In this document: positions 58,796 to 64,000 of the stretch, one piece after another
How positions within the stretch are numbered: the stretch's first letter is position 1
How the letters are laid out: each line of letters starts with the position of its first letter
The notes under the pieces: model-generated
The model's database searches: none
The model's input: only the letters and a program-made list of their open reading frames with translations
Told to the model about the DNA's origin: nothing
Position numbers and translations under genes: made by a program
DNA from: Solanum dulcamara
Lineage: Eukaryota; Streptophyta; Magnoliopsida; Solanales; Solanaceae
Direction of reading: 5' to 3'
DNA: 64,000 bases
NCBI RefSeq assembly: GCF_947179165.1
Contig: NC_077242.1
Span: forward strand, 21,518,597-21,582,596

Positions 58796-60378
58796 GTGTT
58801 TAAGGGTCAATTCATCTCATGCCTTAAAGTTCAAAAACTAATTTCCAAAGGTTACATTTATCCTCTAGTTTGGGTTAGGGATACAAATTCCGAAGCTCCT
58901 ACTCTTGAGTTAGTTTCAGCCACCAATGAGTTTTCAGAAGTTTTCTCGGATGATCTGCCAAGTATTCCTCCCAAAATGGATGGTATTGAATTTCTCTCTG
59001 ATACTCAGCCTATCTCTATTCCTCCTTACCGAATGGCCCCGACAGAATTGAAAGAGTTAAAGGATCAATTAAAGGATTTTTAGATAAAGGTTTCATTAGA
59101 CCACGTATCACTCCATGGGATGCTACGGTTCTCTTTGTTAGAAAAGAAAAATGGTTCTCTCCGTATGTGTATTGATTATCGGTAATTGAATAAGGTCACA
59201 ATTAATAATAAGTATCTTATTCCAATGATTGATGACTTGTTCGATCAACTTCAAGGAGCAATCCACTTTTCAAATATTGATCTTTAATCGAGTTATCATC
59301 AGTTCTGAGTATGAGAATGTGACATTACGAAGATGGCTTTTAGAACTTGGTATGATCACTTAGAATTCTTGGTTATGTCTTTTGGACTAATGAATGCCCC
59401 TGCAAATTTTATGAATTTTATGAACATGGTGTTTAAGTAGTATTTGTATATATTCATTATTGTATTTATTAATGATATTTTGATCTATTCTTGGAATGAG
59501 GAAGAGCATGCCAATAATTTGATGATTATCTTAAAAATTCTCAAGGACCGTCAGTTATTTGCTAAGTTTAGCAAGTGTAAATTTTGGTTGAGGTTAGTTG
59601 CTTTCCTTGCCATATCGTCTTTGGTGAAGGAATTATGACTGATCCAAAGAAAATCGAGGTGGTTAAGAACTGGCCTAGACTGTTGTCTCCTTATGATATT
59701 CAGAGTTTCTTGGGCTTAGATGGTTATTATAAATGGTTTGTGGAAGGTTTCTCTTCCATTACATCTCCCTTTACTACTTTGACTCAAAAGAAGGTGAAAT
59801 TCCAATAGCCCGAGGCTTGTGAGAAGAGTTTCCAAGAGTTGAAAGATAGACTTACTTCCACTTCTGTGTTGACTTTATCGGAAGGTTCTGAGGGTTTTGT
59901 TATTTATTTTTATGCTTCACAAGTTGGTTTTGGTTGTGTTCTAATGCAGAATGGTAAGGTGATAGCCTAAGCTTCAAGGCAACTCAAGGTTCACGAGAAG
60001 AATTACCCGACCCATGAGTTAGAATTAGCAGTGGTGGTATTTGCTTTGAAGTTATGGAGATACTATTTGTATGGTGTCCATGTGGATGTATTCACTGATC
60101 ATAAGAATTTGCAATATGTGTTCACTCAAAAGAATTTGAATCTTCGACAAAGGAGATGGCTTAAATTGTTGAAGGATTATGACATCAGTATATTGTACCA
60201 TCTGGGAGAGGCGAATACGGTTGTCAACACTCTTAGTAGAGTATCCATGAATACTGTTGTCCATGTTGAGGATGAGAAGAAAGAGTTAGTTTGGGATGTT
60301 CATAGATTAGCCCATCTGGGTGTTCGATTGGTTGGTTCCGAGGAAGGTGATGTTATTGTCCAAAATGGTTCTGAATAG
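58796..60378 (+). pseudogene. Element D reverse transcriptase and RNase H
   Basis: The linker with [20 protein letters not shown] (58796-59083) is followed by broken RT motifs (MCIDYR then a stop, [10 protein letters not shown]). The catalytic box is FINDILIYS (about 59465-59490), with the first Asp changed to Asn (59471-59473). NWPRLLSPYDIQSFLGLDGYY comes next, then RNase H at about 59895-60060 and [20 protein letters not shown] (60031-60378). Stops at 59438-59440 and 59806-59808 replace Gln and Trp. Confidence 0.9.
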
Positions 60379-60781
60379 TCTCTTGTGGTGGATGTTAGGG
60401 ATAAACAAGGTCCTAATACTACATTGGATGGGTTGAAGAAAGCGGTCGCTGAAAAAGCCATTGAGGCTTTCTCCCAATGGGAGATGGTGTTTTGAGATAT
60501 CAAAGTCGATTATGTGTTCCTGATATAGATGGATTAAGGGAATTTATTTTGTTGGAAGTGCATAGTTCATGGTATTCTATTTATCTGGGCTCCACAAAGA
60601 TGTATCGTGATTTAAGGGAAGTGTATTGGTGGATTAGCATGAAGAGAGATATTGCGGAGTTTGTGTCTAAGTGTCCAAATTGCCAACAAGTGAATGTTGA
60701 GCATCAAAAACTAGGAGGTTTGGCTCAAAACATTAAGATTCCTACTTGGAAATGGGAAGCCTAGAATATGGACTTTATTAT
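60379..60781 (+). pseudogene. Element D integrase, N-terminal part
   Basis: GDGVLRYQSRLCVPDIDGL, then EVHSSWYSIYLGSTKMYRDL and FVSKCPNCQQV. This is the H2C2 zinc finger with its second His changed to Tyr. Ends at NMDFI where element E is inserted. Confidence 0.85.
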
Positions 60782-62534
60782 TGTTACCCCCGACCCGCCA
60801 TGACTGGCACCCATACTAACCCTCCAGTGGGAGAACTATTTTTACAGTCCAAGCTATCACACTTGTGAGATATAATAGTTAAAGATTTTCGGAAGCAAGA
60901 ATAAATCAAGAAATAATACTAAGTTCCCATAAACTCAACAAATAATCTAAACAACAACTGGAAATGCGGAACTAAAAGCCATCATACCAAAACTCTAAAC
61001 TAAAGAAGTCTAAAACAAGGGGATACAACCCTAAAAGAAGAAGAAAACATAGTCATGAACTAAACCAATGTTTGAATCTAAGTCCTGGAAAAAGGACTAG
61101 AAAACAAGAGAGTCCGCAGTAGCTTGAAAGAAATAGCCCACCCTTGAACTTGAACAATAGTCACTCCTCTAGATGAGGTTTCTCCGCAGCCGACTGCATA
61201 TGCCCTGTACTCAACAAAAGACATAGAAAGTGTAGTATCAGAACACAAAGTCAACGGTGTACTAGTAAGATCACACGGTTAGCCAGAAAGCGGATCATAG
61301 ACAAGTAAACTCAACATAACAAGCATATATATATACAGAATAAGTCAACCAATCTCATGTTCAACCATATTCAGTAAGGTCACAACTCAATATCTTCAAC
61401 ATGCTATAACTTTACGCAAGGGTCCTTGCAAGGGACCTACAAACAATCAACTTTGTGTCAGAATGTGACACCCAATCCAAATATGTGTCAAAATATGACA
61501 CCTAATACAAATATGTATCGGGACGTGACACCCGATCTAATTTATGTGTCAAAATCTGACACCCGATCCAATCATACCACAATCACAATACATTCAGTAT
61601 TTACAATATTATATCACCAAGAACAGGTTCATTACAAAAAGAGGCCAGCAAGTGATCATTTCACACATAATATAGCATGTCTCCCTATTCATACACAAAT
61701 ATGTATATCATTAAGGATTTTATCAAGTATATGAAAAACATATTGGAAATAAAACCATCACCTACGTCAAATTCACGCTTCAATAACCTTACAATGCAAG
61801 AGCTTTCCCTTTCCGAGTTCATTCCTCTCATTCTTAGTCTAAAAAATAGTAAATACATGTAAAAGGATCAACATAATGGCCTAACTATCACGAAATATAA
61901 TACAATTCTCATCCTAGGCCAAAACCCATGATCCTAACCCCACCCTAGGACTATTTTCCACCATTAGTTTTCAGTTCAAACCCTCCCCCAATGTTTACCA
62001 ACCATAGTTTCTAGGTTCTTGGAATCAAAGAATTAATTTAGGGAGTAAAATTTGTACCTTAAGCATGGAAATCTGTGTAAAATAGATGGAAATCGCCCTA
62101 GGTCACTCCTGAAGTCGCGACTGTCTTGCTCTACGGGACCCATCCTGCTCTGGCGGTAGTAATCTCACTGTGGCAAGATAGGAAGAGACAGACAGCTCAT
62201 AAAGAGTCTCCAAGTCTCCCCTATTACAACATACCCTCTTTTTTAGATGAATTAAAATATACCATTCACGCTAAATTCAATTCTAGGAGGTTTACTCACC
62301 CGAATGCGTATCCACGAAGTCATAAATATTTTGTATCATCTTCTCTATCATATTGCCCACTCAAATTAGAGATTTGATCCCCTACCATTCACATGATTAC
62401 CCTAAAACTAACTTGACTTAGAACTCATCCAAGTCTGGCCTAGGCTAAAACTTTTCGAAGTTACTACCCAAAGTTTTTTGGCCGAAAATCCTTCCCCAAT
62501 GGCCTATTCCTAACGATGGGGACAGGTCGCTACA
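60782..62534 (-). repeat. Element E 3' LTR
   Basis: 1,753 bp with TG and CA ends. It contains a tandem repeat (61455-61575) and a small palindrome AGTCGCGACT (about 62111-62120) on the U3 side. A donor-like reverse motif TTGTACCTTAAG is at about 62050-62061. Confidence 0.8.
61455..61575. repeat. Four ~30-bp repeats with GTGTCA/TGACAC arms
   Basis: Units start at 61455, 61485, 61515 and 61546. Each contains GTGTCA or GTATCG, a short centre, TGACACC and then an [A/G]ATC-type linker. The open frame 61426-61734 merely reads through the array. Confidence 0.85.
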
Positions 62535-62639
62535 ATAGATACCAATTTAACCATCACTCATCCATGAGTGAATAACTAGGAAAACAGGGAAAAAGTAGAG
62601 ATAGAGTAGTACCTATTTCGGCTAACAATTAAGGATACT

Positions 62640-63570
62640 TGTCTCGCATGTCCTTTTCAGTCTCCCAAGTAGCTTCCTCTACCGAACAATGTTTCCATTT
62701 CACTTTAACCATATTAATCTATTTAGTCCTCAACATCCAGACATTACGATCAAGGGTTGTAACTAGATCCTCCTCATATTGGAGTTCTTTGTCTAACAAC
62801 ATCGTGTCCCATTTAATGAAGTAGTCCCTATCCCCATGGTCCTTTATCAGTATTGATACATGGAACATCGAGTGTACCCCAGATAATCTAGGTGGTAAGA
62901 CCAATCTATATGCCACTGGCCCTACACAGTCATGAATTTCAAAAGGGCCAATCTAGCGAGGTCTAAGTTTGCCCTTCTTGCCAAATCTCATTACCCCTTT
63001 AATGGGTGACACTTTTAGAAATACTTTCTCACTAGCCTCTAATTTCATATCCCTTACCTTATAGTCTGCGTACTCTTTTTGACGACTTTGAGCTGCCAGA
63101 AGCTTAGCTTGGATGCTCCCTACCTTATACTGAGCGTCCCTCACTAAGTCTACCCTCAATGGCTCTACTTCTCCAAGTTCGAACCACCTAATGGGAGACT
63201 TGCATCCCCTCTCATAAAGTGCTTCAAATGGTGTCATATTAATACTAGAGTGGTAGATATTATTGTAGGAGAACTCACAAGGGCAAAAACTTATCTCAAT
63301 GTCCCCTAAAGTTGTTCACACATATCGTCAACATGTCTTCTAGTACTTGGATAGTCCTCTCTGATTACCCATCTGTCTGTGGATGGAATGAGGTATTGAA
63401 GGTAAGTTGAGTGCCCAACTCTTCATGCAACTTTCCCCAAAATTTAAAAGTGAACTGCATAGCATGGTCTGAATTGATAGAAGAGGGCACCCTATGCAGC
63501 CTTACTATCTCTTTGACATAAATCTTGACCAGCTGTTGTGTATTATAGTCCACTCTAACCAGGATAAAGT
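62640..63570 (-). pseudogene. Element E integrase C-terminal half with chromodomain-like tail
   Basis: On the minus strand, integrase core ending VPSSINSDHAMQFTFKFWGK and FNTSFHPQTDG (63365-63570) is followed by MTPFEALYERGCKSPIRWFE and KVFLKVSPIKGVMRFGKKGK (62953-63237). After a stop comes AYRLVLPPRLSGVHSMFHVS and the chromodomain-like QYEEDLVTTLDRNVWMLRTK (62719-62916). Core motifs D-S-D-H (usually S-D-R) and H-P-Q-T-D-G are seen. Confidence 0.85.
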
Positions 63571-64000
63571 TGTTACACCCCATACTTTGGTACCTTAGAA
63601 TGCTTCTTAAGCTTCTCAAGTTTCTGGAAAGGCTCTTAAGTTTCTCAAAAGTCGTTATGTGAGTCGGATAGTTTATAATACTATCAAATAACTCTAAGAA
63701 AGTGAGGACGTGACACCCCTTAAGAGTGAAGGTTGGAAATAGGTCTATAAGGATTTGATTAAGTAGGTGATGCAGGACTCGACTTACTTACGTAAGCTAC
63801 CAACTTGGACGACTTACATAACTAAGCCACTAGAGTACATGTTGAGCTTACGTAGCAAGGATTACATGGGCTCCTAAATTAAGACGAGATTATGAACCCA
63901 CGGGAGAAGCGGAAGGAGGCGTAGCACCTACTCAGAAGCAAGCAGGTGATGCACCTACTTTGACTAAGTAGGTGATGCACCTACTTTGACTAAGTAGGTG
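63571..64000 (+). mobile_element. LTR F (sense), start only
   Basis: TGTTACACCCCATACTTTGG opens an LTR homologous in reverse to the right end of the solo LTR 37409-41671. It is inserted in E's integrase and runs off the window. Palindromic CACCTACTT/AAGTAGGTG units begin at about 63929. Confidence 0.8.

Larger units (their letters stand above)
54926..60781 (+). mobile_element. Element D: sense Ty3/gypsy chromovirus, 3' part missing
   Basis: 5' LTR (54926-57039), PBS, gag, protease, RT/RNase H and the start of integrase are present. Integrase is cut at 60781 by element E. The 3' end is not in the window. Inserted in the antisense LTR that starts at 53782. Confidence 0.85.
60782..63570 (-). 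mobile_element. Element E: antisense Ty3/gypsy chromovirus, 3' half
   Basis: On the minus strand: part of integrase with chromodomain-like tail, a 3' untranslated stretch, then the 3' LTR (60782-62534). It is cut at 63570 by LTR F. The left flank is TTATT (60777-60781). Its LTR ends (TGTAGCGACCTGTCCCC and GGGTCGGGGGTAACA on the minus strand) differ from the other LTRs here, so it is another family. Confidence 0.8.

Overview
This window looks like intergenic heterochromatin of a dicot plant nuclear genome, most likely from Solanaceae. The basis is its AT-rich composition, its dense nested LTR retrotransposons of both the Ty3/gypsy chromovirus (Tekay/Del-like) and Ty1/copia types, and the recurring LTR end around TAGGCCCTAGGTCGGGTC, which I associate with Solanaceae repeats from general knowledge. 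I found no intact host gene, no rRNA or tRNA gene and no CRISPR. Every recognisable protein segment belongs to a transposable element, and all are broken by stops and frameshifts. Layout: 1-1660 is the 3' part of a CACTA (En/Spm) transposon that carries a decayed Ptta/En/Spm (Transposase_24-like) gene, subterminal repeats and a TAGTG terminus. It lies inside the gag of a decayed copia element (1661-5101, integrase core deleted, YVDD kept, 3' LTR at about 4701-5101). 5102-6742 is AT-rich DNA with nothing recognised. From 6743 to the end the window is a stack of nested LTR elements. An outer sense LTR (X) starts at 6743. It is split by an antisense solo LTR (7061-10307, TSD CACCC), by an antisense gypsy element A (10827-29811) and by everything from 30481 onward. 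Element A is itself split by a sense gypsy element G (19629-29015), which is the most complete LTR-gag-pol-LTR unit here. Element B (30481-53202) carries a MULE-like transposon (30971-32014) and a solo LTR (32953-35027, TSD ATATA) in its 5' LTR. Its coding region is split by a 4.3-kb antisense solo LTR (37409-41671, TSD TTAGG, holding a MITE and a 49-bp minisatellite) and by a second antisense LTR (43950-50335, TSD AGTTT) that contains a further nested LTR (45191-49257). After B's second LTR comes a PBS and a gag start of another subfamily (C), which indicates a recombinant. This is broken by an antisense LTR (53782), which is broken by sense element D (54926-60781), then by antisense element E (60782-63570), then by sense LTR F (63571 to the end). 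The pol genes all encode the same chromovirus order: gag, protease, reverse transcriptase, RNase H, integrase with a GPY/F-like region and a chromodomain-like tail. They are primed by a tRNA-iMet type PBS (TGGTATCAGAGC or decayed versions). The observations most worth following are at the RNA and regulatory level. (1) U3 regions of diverged LTRs carry clusters of short palindromes whose core sequence differs between copies although the flanking LTR is homologous. (2) A conserved AAG|GTATGT splice-donor-like site in the LTR leader is followed closely by a stem-loop with an apparent compensatory change, and is matched by a splice-acceptor-like AG just before the gag ATG. (3) The two LTRs of element G share a nearly identical tract of about 0.78 kb between clearly diverged flanks, as expected from gene conversion. 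No alignment or database search was run; coordinates of element ends were read by eye.
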